From Acidimicrobiales bacterium (GTDB lineage Bacteria; Actinomycetota; Acidimicrobiia; Acidimicrobiales; JACCXE01), in assembly GCA_035546775.1 (NCBI GenBank), contig DASZWD010000060.1, positions 1-64,000 of the forward strand: a stretch of 64,000 nt of DNA, written 5' to 3'. This document shows, in pieces, positions 18,057 to 25,465 of the stretch. The position numbers were made by a program, and so were the translations under genes. Every line of letters begins with the position of its first letter. Position 1 is the first letter of the stretch. The notes under the pieces were generated by a model. That model did not search any database. It was not told the DNA's origin and saw only the letters and a program-made list of their open reading frames with translations.

Positions 18057-18845
18057 GTGCGCATCGCCACCTGGAACGTGAACTCGCTCACCGTGCGGAT
18101 GCCCAGGATCGAGGAGTGGTTCGCCTACGCCGAGCCTGACGTCGTGTGCATGCAGGAGACCAAGGTGGCCGACAGCGCCTTTCCGTACTTGGCGTTTCAG
18201 TCGATGGGCTACGAGGTGGCGCACAACGGGACGGGCCGGTGGAACGGCGTCGCCATCGCGTCCCGCGTCGGCCTCGACGATGTGACCCTCGGCTTCGGCA
18301 AGGTCGACTGTCCGACCTTCGACAGTGACGACGTCGAACCGCGGGCCGTTAGTGCGACGTGCGGTGGCGTGCGGGTGACGTCGGTGTACGTGCCCAACGG
18401 CCGGGGCCTCGCCGACCCGCATTACGAGTACAAGCTGGCCTGGCTGGCGGCGTTGCGCGACGAGATCGCCGCCACCTCGTCGCCCAGCGAACCCGTCGTC
18501 ATCGGTGGTGACTTCAACATCGCGCCCGAGGACAAGGACTGCTACGACCCGAAGAAGTTCCTGACCGACACGCATACGTCGCCGCGCGAGCGCGCCGCCC
18601 TGGCGGAGATCTGCGGCTGGGGCTTGGTCGACGCCTTTCGCACCCAGTACGACGCCGAGCGGCTGTACTCGTGGTGGGACTACCGGGCCGGCGACTTCCA
18701 TCAAGGACGCGGCCTGCGCATCGACCTGGTGCTGGTGAGCACGCCGCTGGCCGACAAGGTGACCTTCGCCCTGATCGACCGCAACGCCCGCAAGGGCAAG
18801 CAGCCGTCGGACCACGCCCCCGTGATCGTGGACATCGATGTCTGA
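18057..18845 (+). CDS. xth: exodeoxyribonuclease III
   Basis: The 262-residue protein has the exonuclease/endonuclease/phosphatase fold with RIATWNVNSL at the N-terminus, CMQETKVADS (metal-binding Glu), VYVPNGRG, GGDFNIAPEDKDCYD (catalytic Asp/Asn), SWWDYRAG, RIDLVLVS and SDHAPV (catalytic His). These are the complete XthA/APE1-type motifs for AP-site incision and 3'-end trimming in base-excision repair. It follows a DNA glycosylase and overlaps the thioesterase gene by 8 bp. Confidence 0.95.
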   Translation: MRIATWNVNSLTVRMPRIEEWFAYAEPDVVCMQETKVADSAFPYLAFQSMGYEVAHNGTGRWNGVAIASRVGLDDVTLGFGKVDCPTFDSDDVEPRAVSATCGGVRVTSVYVPNGRGLADPHYEYKLAWLAALRDEIAATSSPSEPVVIGGDFNIAPEDKDCYDPKKFLTDTHTSPRERAALAEICGWGLVDAFRTQYDAERLYSWWDYRAGDFHQGRGLRIDLVLVSTPLADKVTFALIDRNARKGKQPSDHAPVIVDIDV

Positions 18846-19533
18846 CCACGACACCGATCGGGCCAACCGCATCAACGCGGTCACGCAGGCGCCCGTCGCC
18901 ACCGAGCAGCGCGTCGCCGCCCGTGAGATGACCGACGAGCTGCGGCGGTTGATGGAAAGCGTCGTCGCCACCCAGGCCGACGCGGAGGCGATGCGCGCTG
19001 CGACGGCACAGCTGCGGGAGATCGCGGATGTCATCGGCGCCTACCCGCGTGGTCGCGTTTACGACTTCAGCGAATCGTCCGTCGCCGGTGACCCCGGCGC
19101 GTTCTTCGACAACAGCCCGGTGGCCGGGCTCGCCAACCCGCTGGCGCCGCCGCTGCGCATGCGCGCCGAAGATGACCGGATCATCGGGGAAGTGCGCTGG
19201 GGCAGCGCGTACGAGGGCGCGCCCGGGTGCGTCCACGGCGGCTATGTGCTCGCGGCGTTCGACGAAGTGCTCGGCCTCGCCCAGGACCTCGGCGGCCAGC
19301 CCGGCATGACGGGCACGCTGACGACGAAGTTCCGCCGACCCACGCCCCTGCACACCGACCTGCGGTTCGTGGCGCGCATCGATCGCATCGAGGGCCGCAA
19401 GACCTTCACTGTCGGCGAGCTCTACGACCCCGACGACAACCTGCTCGCCGAAGCCGACGCCGTGTTCATCACCGTCAACATGGGCAAGCTGAAGAAACTC
19501 GCCGACGAACGCGAGAAGCAGCGCCCCCGCTGA
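18838..19533 (+). CDS. PaaI-family hotdog-fold thioesterase
   Basis: In the 231-residue protein the C-terminal half (about 100-220) is a 4HBT/PaaI hotdog domain. It has GCVHGGYVLAAFDEVLGLAQ (the HGG plus catalytic Asp region), GTLTTKFRRPTPLHTDL and the strand VGELYDPDDNLLAEADAVFI. The N-terminal 90 residues are helical and less conserved. It is predicted to hydrolyse acyl-CoA thioesters; the natural acyl group is unknown. ATG 18838 overlaps the end of xth, so the two are translationally linked although functionally unrelated. Confidence 0.88.
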   Translation: MSDHDTDRANRINAVTQAPVATEQRVAAREMTDELRRLMESVVATQADAEAMRAATAQLREIADVIGAYPRGRVYDFSESSVAGDPGAFFDNSPVAGLANPLAPPLRMRAEDDRIIGEVRWGSAYEGAPGCVHGGYVLAAFDEVLGLAQDLGGQPGMTGTLTTKFRRPTPLHTDLRFVARIDRIEGRKTFTVGELYDPDDNLLAEADAVFITVNMGKLKKLADEREKQRPR

Positions 19534-19552
19534 CCCGCATCGCCCCATCGCG

Positions 19553-19622
19553 TTTCGAGCACCGTTAGCGGGGTGATTTGCGGCCGCGCCGGGTCGGATC
19601 ACCCCCGTATGGGTGCTCGAAA
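19553..19622. terminator. two-tier hairpin between convergent genes
   Basis: Outer arms of 11 bp (19553-19563 and 19612-19622, TTTCGAGCACC and its complement) enclose inner arms of 8 bp (GGGGTGAT and ATCACCCC, near 19570-19577 and 19598-19605). It sits between the convergent thioesterase and a hypothetical gene. The nested arms make it longer than a typical terminator. Confidence 0.6.
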
Positions 19623-19646
19623 GTGGGAGGGGGAGTGAAGGCCGCG

Positions 19647-20090
19647 CTAGCGGCGGAGGAGGCCGACGGGCGCCGGGATCTGGCGGCGTTCGACGTCGGC
19701 GGTGAAGAGGCGGTAGATCTCGTCGGCCGCGTCTTCGATGATTTTGGGCAGAGGCAGCGCGGCGGCACCAGAACCGACCAGCGGCTTCGGCTTACGAGGC
19801 GAAACCCAACCGGCTGAGCCGCCGCGGCCTCGGTACACGATGAGCCCGGACACGGGGTCGGGCACCGCATCGAGCGCGATCTGCACGGCGAGCGTCTGGC
19901 GGTACCGCTCCCAGTCGGCTTCGCTCTCGAAGCGGACCTCGAACACGACGCCCCAGGTGTGGCTGTGCCAGTTCCAGTCGGTGGCGCCGGTGCGGAGTGC
20001 GGTTTCGACGAGGCTGTCGCCCACGTTTTCCTGCCAGGCGCGCGCCGAGAAGGGTCCGTCGAAGACCTCGATCGACATCCAATACGCCAT
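19647..20090 (-). CDS. conserved-looking hypothetical protein
   Basis: A 147-residue soluble protein beginning MAYWMSIEVFDGP, with TDWNWHSHTWGVVFEVRF and a C-terminal helical segment. I do not recognise it. The content (two Trp-rich strands and a repeated aromatic pattern) suggests a small alpha/beta domain. ATG 20090 is preferred over a TTG at 20129 because TACCCT lies 10 nt upstream on this strand, the leaderless arrangement common here. It is the last gene of the UvrD2-DUF2505 direction but may have its own promoter. Confidence 0.6.
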   Translation of the reverse strand: MAYWMSIEVFDGPFSARAWQENVGDSLVETALRTGATDWNWHSHTWGVVFEVRFESEADWERYRQTLAVQIALDAVPDPVSGLIVYRGRGGSAGWVSPRKPKPLVGSGAAALPLPKIIEDAADEIYRLFTADVERRQIPAPVGLLRR

Positions 20091-20100
20091 CGCGCCGTCA

Positions 20101-20106
20101 AGGGTA
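20101..20106 (-). promoter_or_regulatory. -10 hexamer TACCCT of the hypothetical gene
   Basis: TACCCT on the minus strand ends 10 nt before ATG 20090 and decides that start over the upstream TTG. Confidence 0.4.
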
Positions 20107-20125
20107 GGGGACAAACCCCCAGGAT

Positions 20126-20623
20126 TCAATGGTCAAAGTGGGTCAGATACGACTGAACCGCGACCTGTTCGGCCGCGGCGTGCTCTTGGAGGCCCGACAC
20201 GATCGCCCGCTCGACACGGCCTCCGACCAGGGGAAAGTGCACTTTGATCTCCGCCTCCGTGCGCCGGATGGTGGTGTCGCCCTGGGCGCTCAGGGCGAAC
20301 GTGCCCGAACAGCTGAGGCGGCTGGCGTAGTGGTCCGGGACGATGTGCCAGGTGGTGACGTGGGTGGCGCGGTCGAGTTCGGATACTTCGACCCAGGACA
20401 GCAAGTGCGGGTCGACCACGGCGGTGACGGCGGAATTGAGGTCCCCGGTGAAGTGGTACCGAACCCGCTGCTGAACCCGATCGCCCTCGGTGCGCTGGTC
20501 GAGCAGGTCGGCGCCGCCGACCTTGGGCAGCGTCGCCAGCGTCGCCAGGAGCTCGGGCGAGCAATAGGCGGCTTCCACGGCGGTGAGGGGAGCGGCGAAC
20601 CGCTGCTCGATGAAGAAGCGCAC
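20126..20623 (-). CDS. DUF2505 domain protein (START/SRPBCC-like)
   Basis: The 165-residue protein has the DUF2505 pattern: MRFFIEQRFAAPLTAVEAAY at the start, a predicted helix-grip fold with alternating strands (RVQQRVRYHFTGDL, SWVEVSELDR, TTWHIVPDHYASRLSCSGTF) and a long C-terminal helix ending in EHAAAEQVAVQSYL. SRPBCC-type folds bind hydrophobic ligands; no function is established for this group. Its GTG directly follows the stop of uvrD2, so they are co-transcribed. Confidence 0.8.
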   Translation of the reverse strand: MRFFIEQRFAAPLTAVEAAYCSPELLATLATLPKVGGADLLDQRTEGDRVQQRVRYHFTGDLNSAVTAVVDPHLLSWVEVSELDRATHVTTWHIVPDHYASRLSCSGTFALSAQGDTTIRRTEAEIKVHFPLVGGRVERAIVSGLQEHAAAEQVAVQSYLTHFDH

Positions 20624-22666
20624 CTAGGAAGCTTCGTCGCGCGCCGCCGCTTCGGCCAACACCCGCAGCACGTCGGCGCCGTAGCGGTCGATCTTGACCG
20701 GGCCGACGCCGGGCACGGCGAGCAGCTCGCGCTCGCTGCGCGGCATGACCTCGGCGAGCGCGGCCAACGTCGTGTCGTGGAAGATGACGTACGCCGGCAT
20801 GCCGGCGGCGCGCGCCGTCTGCGCCCGCCACGCCTTGAGCGCGCTCAGCACGTCGGCATCCGCGTTGGCCCCGGCCACCCTCGACGTGGCCGCCGTCCGG
20901 GCGCGGCGCGCCTTGGACAGCGACGCCAGCCGGTCGCGTTCGGCCGCGATCTTGGCCCGCAGGTCGCTCGGCGCCACGCCCTGGCCGAGCAGAGCGATCG
21001 TCATCTCGATCGCTTCGAGATACGGCGACGCCGTGCGCGGGATGGCCTTGGCGCCGAAGCTGCGCCGTTCCGCCCACGTGCAGCGCAGCGCTTCTTGGGC
21101 GCGGGTAAGCGCGACGTACAGCAGGCGGCGTTCTTCCGCCTCGGCGGCCGGTGTTGCCGCGTGACCGATGGGCACGAGGCCGCGCTCGAGCCCGGCGATG
21201 AACACCACCGGCCACTCGAGGCCCTTGGCGCGGTGGAACGTGACGACCTCGACGGCGTCGCCGGCGGTGTCGGGCGCTTCGGACTTGACCGTGGTGCTGA
21301 GCCAGGCGAGGAAGCCGGCGGTGGTGCCGCCCGGTTCGAGGGCGTCGTACTCGGCGGCGAGGCGTACGAGCTCCTCGACGTTGGCGCGCCGCTCATCGGT
21401 GCCGTCGCCTTCGGCCAGCAACTCGTCGAGATCGGTGACCGCCGAGCGGATCGGCGTGCCGGCGGGTTGGCGCCGCAGGGTCGCGATGGCGTCGCGCACC
21501 TCAGGCTGGTGGAGGAACCCACCGTCGCCGCGTACGCGGTAGGGCACGCCGGCGTCGGCCAGCGCTTCGCAGATCGGGACGGCCTGGGCGTTCGTGCGTA
21601 CGAGGATCGCGATCGACGACCACGCGCGGCCGGGCGTGTGCGCCTGGCGCGCGGCACGGGCGAGGCCACGCGCTTCGTCGGTGTCGCTCGCGTAGGCCTG
21701 CACGATGGGCAGCGGACCGTTGGGGGCATGGGCGATCAGCTCGGCCCCGGCGCGCCCGGCGAACCCGTCGGCGAGCACGGCGTTGGCCGTGGCCAGGATC
21801 TGGGGAGACGAACGGAAGTTGTCGGCGAGGGCAACGACCTCGGCGTCGGCATACCGCTCGGTGAAGTTGGTCAGCAGCGTCGGGTCGGCGCCGTTCCAGC
21901 TGTAGATCGCCTGGTTCGGGTCGCCCACGACGCACAGGTCGAGGCGGTCGCCCATCCATCCCTGGAGCAGGCGGTGTTGCACCGGATTGACGTCCTGGAA
22001 CTCGTCGACGAAGAGATGACGGAAGCGCCAGCGCGTAGCGGCGGCGAACGGGGCGTCGTCTTCGAGGACCGTGCCGGCCAGCCACAGCAGGTCGTCGAAG
22101 TCGACGAGGCGACGACGCTTCTTCTCGTTCTCGTAGCGCTCGAACAGCGCGGCGAACGCGTCGGCGGCGACGGGTGGCTTGCGACCGGCCCGCGCCGCTT
22201 CGACCTCGTAGCGCGCCGGCGATACGCCGCGCGCTTTGGCCCACTCGATCTCGCCGGCGATATCGATCGCCTGGACGGCGGGCCCGAGCCGACGGCCGCC
22301 GAGCAGCGGGGCGATGATGCGCACCTTGCGGTCGAGGATCTGCGGTTCGGTCTGCCCTCGCTCGCTCCACCACCGCCGCAACTGACCGAGGGCCAGCGAG
22401 TGGAACGTCCCGGCGGCGACGCCGTCGCGCAAGCCGAGGGCCGCCAGCCGGTGACGCAACTCGCCTGCCGCCTTGCGGGTGAAGGTGACGGCCACGGTGT
22501 GCTGCGCGTCGGCCGTGTTGGTGAGGACGCGGTAGGCGATCCGGCGGGTGAGCACGCGGGTCTTGCCTGACCCGGCGCCGGCCAGGATGCACAGGGGCTG
22601 CGCGTCGGACGTGACCGCGGCGGCCTGTGCCGGCGTCAGACCTTCGAGCAGACGTTCGACTCCCAC
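20624..22666 (-). CDS. uvrD2: ATP-dependent DNA helicase UvrD2 (SF1, with HRDC)
   Basis: The roughly 680-residue SF1A helicase has Walker A AGAGSGKT near residue 30, motif II DEFQDVNPVQHRLLQ, motif III VGDPNQAIYSWNGA, motif IV FRSSPQILATAN, motif V TFHRAKGLEW and motif VI YVALTRAQEAL. The C-terminal about 70 residues (LSALKAWRAQTARAAGMPAY to VPGVGPVKIDRYG) form an HRDC domain, characteristic of actinobacterial UvrD2. It unwinds DNA 3' to 5' in repair. GTG 22666 is chosen because TACGTT ends 7 nt upstream; a TTG at 22675 is the alternative and lies within the hexamer. Confidence 0.93.
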   Translation of the reverse strand: MGVERLLEGLTPAQAAAVTSDAQPLCILAGAGSGKTRVLTRRIAYRVLTNTADAQHTVAVTFTRKAAGELRHRLAALGLRDGVAAGTFHSLALGQLRRWWSERGQTEPQILDRKVRIIAPLLGGRRLGPAVQAIDIAGEIEWAKARGVSPARYEVEAARAGRKPPVAADAFAALFERYENEKKRRRLVDFDDLLWLAGTVLEDDAPFAAATRWRFRHLFVDEFQDVNPVQHRLLQGWMGDRLDLCVVGDPNQAIYSWNGADPTLLTNFTERYADAEVVALADNFRSSPQILATANAVLADGFAGRAGAELIAHAPNGPLPIVQAYASDTDEARGLARAARQAHTPGRAWSSIAILVRTNAQAVPICEALADAGVPYRVRGDGGFLHQPEVRDAIATLRRQPAGTPIRSAVTDLDELLAEGDGTDERRANVEELVRLAAEYDALEPGGTTAGFLAWLSTTVKSEAPDTAGDAVEVVTFHRAKGLEWPVVFIAGLERGLVPIGHAATPAAEAEERRLLYVALTRAQEALRCTWAERRSFGAKAIPRTASPYLEAIEMTIALLGQGVAPSDLRAKIAAERDRLASLSKARRARTAATSRVAGANADADVLSALKAWRAQTARAAGMPAYVIFHDTTLAALAEVMPRSERELLAVPGVGPVKIDRYGADVLRVLAEAAARDEAS

Positions 22667-22673
22667 CCCTCGC

Positions 22674-22679
22674 AACGTA
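22674..22679 (-). promoter_or_regulatory. -10 hexamer TACGTT of uvrD2
   Basis: TACGTT on the minus strand ends 7 nt before GTG 22666. It is about 40 bp from the oppositely directed TAACCT of the neighbouring lipoprotein gene. Confidence 0.45.
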
Positions 22680-22719
22680 CCGAGAGGGTGTGACGCGTTC
22701 GCGGATGCTCGGCGATGCT

Positions 22720-22725
22720 TAACCT
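22720..22725 (+). promoter_or_regulatory. -10 hexamer TAACCT of the lipoprotein gene
   Basis: TAACCT ends 9 nt before the GTG at 22735 with no Shine-Dalgarno sequence; the same hexamer precedes kgd. Confidence 0.45.
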
Positions 22726-22734
22726 GACGCGATT

Positions 22735-23424
22735 GTGCGCAAAGTTCTCATCTTGGTCGCGTCGGTGGCGTTGCTCGGCGGAGCCTGCAAGAGCGGCGGT
22801 GGCGACACCGCGTCGACGACAACCATCGCCGAGGCCGCCACGACGACGACGGCCGCGTCGGGAGAGGCAATGCAGGCCAAGGCGCTCGCCGCCGCGGACC
22901 TGCCTCCCGGCTACAACCGCGTCAGCCTCGACGTCGACAAGAACGACACCACGCCGATGGGGTGCGCCGCCATCGACAACGTCGACGAGCAATTCCAGAA
23001 GTCGATCGTGCACTCGGTCGAGGCGTCGTTCCAGAACGGCGACGACACCACGACGACGCAGTTCGTCGACGAGCAGGTCACCTCGCTGGGGTCGGCCGAC
23101 GTCGCCAAGAACTACTTCGACGCCGAATCCGCCGGCATCTCGGCGTGCACGACCTTTAGCCACTCCGACACCGACGGCACGCGCACGTCAGGTGAGATCG
23201 CAACGTACGCGTTCCCGAAGATCGCCGACGGTTCGGTCGCGGCCGCGCTGAGCGGAACCGTCACCAATCCCGACGGGTCGTCGGCGACGCTCGGTGGCCC
23301 GATCGTGATGGTGCGCAAGGGCGCGTTCATCGTGCAGCTGACCTTCCTCCACCTCGGCAACGCGCCCGGGCTCACGGGCAACGACGTGATCAACGTCGCC
23401 CAGAAGGCCGCCGACAAGGTCTAA
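22735..23424 (+). CDS. secreted lipoprotein, unknown family
   Basis: The 229-residue precursor starts with RKVLILVASVALLGGAC, a clear lipobox with Cys18, followed by a Thr/Ala-rich linker to about residue 43. The mature domain has two or three cysteines (PMGCAAID, ISACTTF) that could form a disulphide, and a strand-rich end (GPIVMVRKGAFIVQLTFLHL). I do not recognise it; a sensor- or LpqN-like extracytoplasmic domain is possible. It is convergent with the fucosidase gene, with a 7 bp gap. Confidence 0.75.
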   Translation: MRKVLILVASVALLGGACKSGGGDTASTTTIAEAATTTTAASGEAMQAKALAAADLPPGYNRVSLDVDKNDTTPMGCAAIDNVDEQFQKSIVHSVEASFQNGDDTTTTQFVDEQVTSLGSADVAKNYFDAESAGISACTTFSHSDTDGTRTSGEIATYAFPKIADGSVAAALSGTVTNPDGSSATLGGPIVMVRKGAFIVQLTFLHLGNAPGLTGNDVINVAQKAADKV

Positions 23425-23431
23425 CCCGCGG

Positions 23432-24709
23432 TCAGAACTCCCCGTCGATGTCGATGGCGAGGACGGTGGCGAACTCGTCGATCTCGCCCTCGGGCACGAA
23501 CACCGTGATCTCTCCCGTCGGATCGGGCAAGAACGATTGCATGATTTCGGTATGGCGCTTGAACTTGAGCGCGGCGCCGGTGCCGAGCGCGGTCACGGCC
23601 TTCACCCGCTTGACCGGGATGCCGCGCACGGTGACGGACTCGTAGGGCTTGGCGATGGCGATGGCGTAGATCCGCCCGTCGCGGCGCGTCGAGGGCCCGT
23701 AGAACTGCCACGGCTCGAGACCGGGCGTGACCCCGACGACGGCTTCGCGGTGCTTGGCCATCCAGCGGGTGACGGCGTCGAGACGCTCGATCTGCACGTC
23801 GGGGATCGACCCGTCGCCCATCGGTGACACGTTCAACAGGAAGTTGCCGCCCTTGCTCACGATCTCGCAGAGCGTGTGGATGATCTGGGTCGACGACTTG
23901 TAGTTGGTGTCGGTCGGGACCCACCCCCACGAGTCGTTCATCGTCATGCACGTTTCCCACGGGCCGGGGAGCGGCTGGGCCGGCACGAACTGTTCCGGCG
24001 TGGTGAAGTCGGCGACGCCGTAGAGGCGGTCGTTGATGACGATGTTGGGCTGGAACCCGCGGATGAGTTGCTCGAGTTCCTTCGGCTCCCACCACGGCAG
24101 CGGGCGCTCCCAGCCACCGTCGAACCACAACTCGTCGATCTGGCCGTAGTGGGTGAGCAACTCGGTCAGCTGAGCCTTCAGGTAGGCGCGGAACTTCTCG
24201 GCGTCCTCCTCGCTCGGCAGGGGCGGCGACGAGCCCAGGACGTAGGGCTTGTGCTCTTCGGCGAAGGCCGGGTACGTCGGCTCGTGCCAGTCGCACAGCG
24301 AGAAATAGAAGCCGACGCGCAGACCCTCGGCGCGCAACGCGTCAGCCAGCGGACCGACGATGTCCTTGCCGTAGGGCGAATGCATGATCGACCAGTCGGT
24401 GGTCGCGGTATCCCACATCACATAACCGGAGTGGTGCTTCGTCGTGAACACGAGGTAGGTCGCACCGGCCTCCTTGACACGGCGGGCGAAGGCGACGGGG
24501 TCCCAGTTCACCGGGTCGAAGGTGGCGGCGCTGGCGTGGTACTGCGCGACGGGCACGTCCCAGCTGCTGGGCAGCACCGAGATGCCACCGGTCAACGGCC
24601 ACGAGGTTTCGAGCCCCTGCTGGCTGGCGTGGTCCCAGTGCACGAACACGCCAAAGCCTGCTCCGATGAACCAATCGTCGAGCCCCTGCGAACGAAATCC
24701 GTCAGTCAC
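23432..24709 (-). CDS. GH29 alpha-L-fucosidase
   Basis: The 425-residue glycoside hydrolase matches GH29. It has FGVFVHWDHASQQG near residue 19, LVFTTKHHSGYVMWDT, VGFYFSLCDWHEP, and IDELWFDGGWERP with the catalytic nucleophile Asp in WFDGG. These are followed by NDRLYGVADF, NDSWGW and GGNFLLNVSPMGDGSIP. A small beta-sandwich ends the protein. No signal peptide is visible, so it acts on imported fucosides or is exported otherwise. The GTG at 24709 has TACGTT 8 nt upstream. It is divergent from the alpha/beta hydrolase and not linked to sugar-transport genes in this window. Confidence 0.9.
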   Translation of the reverse strand: MTDGFRSQGLDDWFIGAGFGVFVHWDHASQQGLETSWPLTGGISVLPSSWDVPVAQYHASAATFDPVNWDPVAFARRVKEAGATYLVFTTKHHSGYVMWDTATTDWSIMHSPYGKDIVGPLADALRAEGLRVGFYFSLCDWHEPTYPAFAEEHKPYVLGSSPPLPSEEDAEKFRAYLKAQLTELLTHYGQIDELWFDGGWERPLPWWEPKELEQLIRGFQPNIVINDRLYGVADFTTPEQFVPAQPLPGPWETCMTMNDSWGWVPTDTNYKSSTQIIHTLCEIVSKGGNFLLNVSPMGDGSIPDVQIERLDAVTRWMAKHREAVVGVTPGLEPWQFYGPSTRRDGRIYAIAIAKPYESVTVRGIPVKRVKAVTALGTGAALKFKRHTEIMQSFLPDPTGEITVFVPEGEIDEFATVLAIDIDGEF

Positions 24710-24717
24710 GGCGCTGG

Positions 24718-24727
24718 AACGTAGTTT
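24718..24727. promoter_or_regulatory. bidirectional promoter core with shared TA
   Basis: AACGTAGTTT contains TACGTT on the minus strand (8 nt before the fucosidase GTG) and TAGTTT on the plus strand (9 nt before the hydrolase GTG at 24737). The two hexamers share TA at 24722-24723. Only 27 bp separate the start codons. It has the same geometry as 16025-16034. Confidence 0.55.
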
Positions 24728-24736
24728 GAGGGCGCT

Positions 24737-25465
24737 GTGCTGAGCACTTTCGCCGAGGGGCGAATCTTTGGGGACACTTACGGCCGGGGGGACATCGCCC
24801 GGGTTGTGGCGCTGCACGGGTGGGGACGCACCCACGCCGACTTCGACGCCGTGCTGGCCGGTTGTGACGCCATCGCCCTCGACCTTCCCGGCTTCGGCGC
24901 GACCCCGCCGCCGCCCACCGCGTGGGGTTCGCCCGAGTACGCGGCCCTCGTGGCCGAGGTCCTGCGGGCCCTGCCCGAGCCACCGGTGGTGGTGGGTCAC
25001 AGCCTCGGCGGCCGCATCGGCGTGCACGTGGCCGCGGCGTATCCCGAACTCCTGCGCGGCCTGGTACTGACGGGCGCCCCGATCATCCGCGTCGGCGCCG
25101 CGGCCAAGCCGAAGAGTGGGTATCGCATCGTGCGATGGCTCCACCAACGCGGCGTGATCTCCGACGCGCGCATGGAAGCGGCGCGGCAGAAATACGGCTC
25201 GGCCGACTACGCCAACGCGTCACCCGAAATGCGCGCCACCTTCGTGAAGCTCGTGGCCGAGAACTACGACGACGCCATCGCCGCTATCCGCTGCCCGCTC
25301 CGACTCGTGTGGGGTGACGACGACACCGCCGCGCCGCTCGCCGTCGCCGAGCAGCTGGCGCAGCGCACCGGAGCGCCGCTCACCGTCGTGCCCGGCGCCG
25401 GCCATATGACGCCGCTGACGGCCACCGACGCCCTGCGCGTCGCGATCAAGGACCTTTGCGCGTGA
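24737..25465 (+). CDS. alpha/beta hydrolase
   Basis: The 242-residue alpha/beta-hydrolase fold protein has the oxyanion region ALHGWGRTHADF, nucleophile elbow VGHSLGGRIG (Ser about residue 93), acid in WGDDDTAAPL and the catalytic His in GAGHMTPL. The substrate is unknown. Its stop is overlapped by the start of the MurF-like gene (GTGA) and the D-Ala-D-Ala ligase follows, so a role in cell-wall precursor handling is possible by context only. Confidence 0.88.
   Translation: MLSTFAEGRIFGDTYGRGDIARVVALHGWGRTHADFDAVLAGCDAIALDLPGFGATPPPPTAWGSPEYAALVAEVLRALPEPPVVVGHSLGGRIGVHVAAAYPELLRGLVLTGAPIIRVGAAAKPKSGYRIVRWLHQRGVISDARMEAARQKYGSADYANASPEMRATFVKLVAENYDDAIAAIRCPLRLVWGDDDTAAPLAVAEQLAQRTGAPLTVVPGAGHMTPLTATDALRVAIKDLCA

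Noticed and set aside
20129-22570. 813-codon plus-strand ORF opposite uvrD2
   Set aside because: It is an antisense shadow; helicase motifs are on the minus strand.
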